Shown: in pieces, positions 4,678 to 5,144 of the stretch
Position numbering within the stretch: the first letter of the stretch is position 1
Layout of the letters: every line of letters starts with the position of its first letter
DNA from: Tatlockia sp.
Lineage (GTDB): Bacteria > Cyanobacteriota > Cyanobacteriia > Cyanobacteriales > Chroococcidiopsidaceae
Direction: 5' to 3'
Assembly (NCBI GenBank): GCA_013698215.1
Contig: JACCVJ010000476.1
Span: forward strand, 1-5,144
Length of the DNA stretch: 5,144 bases
The notes under the pieces: generated by a model
Seen by the model: the letters and a program-made list of their open reading frames with translations, nothing else
What the model was told of the DNA's origin: nothing
The model's database searches: none
Program-made: the position numbers and the translations under genes

Positions 4678-5144
4678 ATGAGTTCACATCAAAGACGTAA
4701 TAACTTTTCTGAAGAATTATCCACTGCTACCCAAGCAATAGAGTTTAGCTATGGTATGCTTAATCTGGCGACTCGTAAAGTCGTTCAACAACGTACTATC
4801 GAGATTAAGAGTTTGCTACGCCGTACTGCCCAAGATATCATCGATATCGGGGAAAAGTTAAGTGAAGTTAAGCAGGAGCTAGGACATGGGCAGTTTGTGG
4901 ATTGGTTGCGTACAGAATTTGATTGGAGTGATTCAGCCGCCAGAAAATTCATGCAAGTCCACAGAAAATTCAAATCAGTAAAATTTACCAATTTAAACAT
5001 TGCTATTTCGGCACTGTATTTGCTGGCGGCGGATTGTACTTCAGAAGCAGCACGCGCGGAAGCCGTGCAACGTGCTGAGGCGGGAGAAGTAATTACTCGT
5101 GCTAAAGCAAAGGAGATCGTTCAGCATCACGAACAAGCCGCGCA
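4678..5144 (+). CDS. DUF3102-type protein, 3' end beyond the window
   Basis: The frame is open from ATG 4678 to the window end, giving 155 residues so far. The central part, IEIKSLLRRTAQDIIDIGEKLSEVKQELG (41-69) then HGQFVDWLRTEFDWSDSAARKFMQVHRKFKS (70-100), has the hallmarks of DUF3102: a helical start, the IGEKL.EVK motif, HGQF..WL..EF.WS, and the A.KFM.V..KFKS helix. This family is common in cyanobacterial accessory DNA and its function is unknown. The order of helices resembles small DNA-binding helical domains, but that is inference. After residue 105 comes a helical stretch with ALYLLAADCTSEAARAEAV and then EAGEVITRAKAKEIVQ, which recalls the end of ParB-like or phage helical domains. 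GGAG (4665-4668) lies 9 nt before the ATG. The gene is separated from the string before it by the palindrome and is probably transcribed from its own promoter. Confidence 0.8.
   Translation, partial: MSSHQRRNNFSEELSTATQAIEFSYGMLNLATRKVVQQRTIEIKSLLRRTAQDIIDIGEKLSEVKQELGHGQFVDWLRTEFDWSDSAARKFMQVHRKFKSVKFTNLNIAISALYLLAADCTSEAARAEAVQRAEAGEVITRAKAKEIVQHHEQAA

Noticed and set aside
4834..4850. GATATC repeated twice as a short inverted motif
   Set aside because: It lies within the conserved DIIDIG codons of the DUF3102-type gene and is explained by coding.
4941..4972. CAGAAAATTCA repeated at 4941-4951 and 4962-4972, similar to the iteron-like core
   Set aside because: The 21-bp spacing keeps frame and encodes the conserved RKF...RKF helix of the DUF3102-type protein, so protein constraint explains it.

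Overview
The window looks like a piece of an accessory region, most likely a plasmid or integrated mobile element, from a cyanobacterium. The evidence is a perfect HIP1 octamer (GCGATCGC, 3316-3323), moderate GC, a DUF3102-type protein at the right end, and transposase and KilA-N proteins of a kind common in filamentous cyanobacteria. The genus cannot be told from this sequence alone. Every gene I can support lies on the + strand.

Positions 1-1430 are one complete insertion sequence. It has 19-bp perfect terminal inverted repeats at both tips and a single intact DDE transposase gene. The window begins on the first base of the element, so its left flank and target-site duplication cannot be seen. 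The right tip lies inside a KilA-N gene. The frame reads RAIDGYINATA directly from the IS edge into the Met at 1465 that a gene finder would choose as the start. That Met is therefore internal, and the gene has lost its 5' end.

Downstream is a tightly packed series: the KilA-N remnant (1432-2154), a protein with a C-terminal PD-(D/E)XK nuclease domain (2177-3052), an overlapping 54-aa ORF (3033-3197), a 76-aa Cys-rich zinc-ribbon-like protein (3258-3488), a 326-aa winged-helix protein that could be a plasmid replication or regulatory protein (3492-4472), and a 32-aa ORF joined to it by an ATGA overlap (4469-4567). Gaps are 22 nt, -20 nt, 60 nt, 3 nt and -4 nt, which suggests one transcription unit. 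The IS would separate this unit from any promoter upstream of the KilA-N gene.

The unit ends in a 110-nt intergenic region (4568-4677) that starts with a 22-bp perfect AT-rich palindrome (4566-4587). After it comes a DUF3102-type gene (4678 to the window end, 3' incomplete).

The main points for a second look are: (1) the KilA-N gene cut by the IS; (2) an iteron-like array of about 22-bp units inside the winged-helix gene, whose 22-bp phase does not keep reading frame; (3) the palindrome with TAATATTAC at its centre just downstream; (4) two well-placed small ORFs, both overlapping larger genes; and (5) the uncharacterised PD-(D/E)XK protein beside the KilA-N gene. No RNA genes or CRISPR arrays were seen, and no gene-free stretch exceeds 300 bases.
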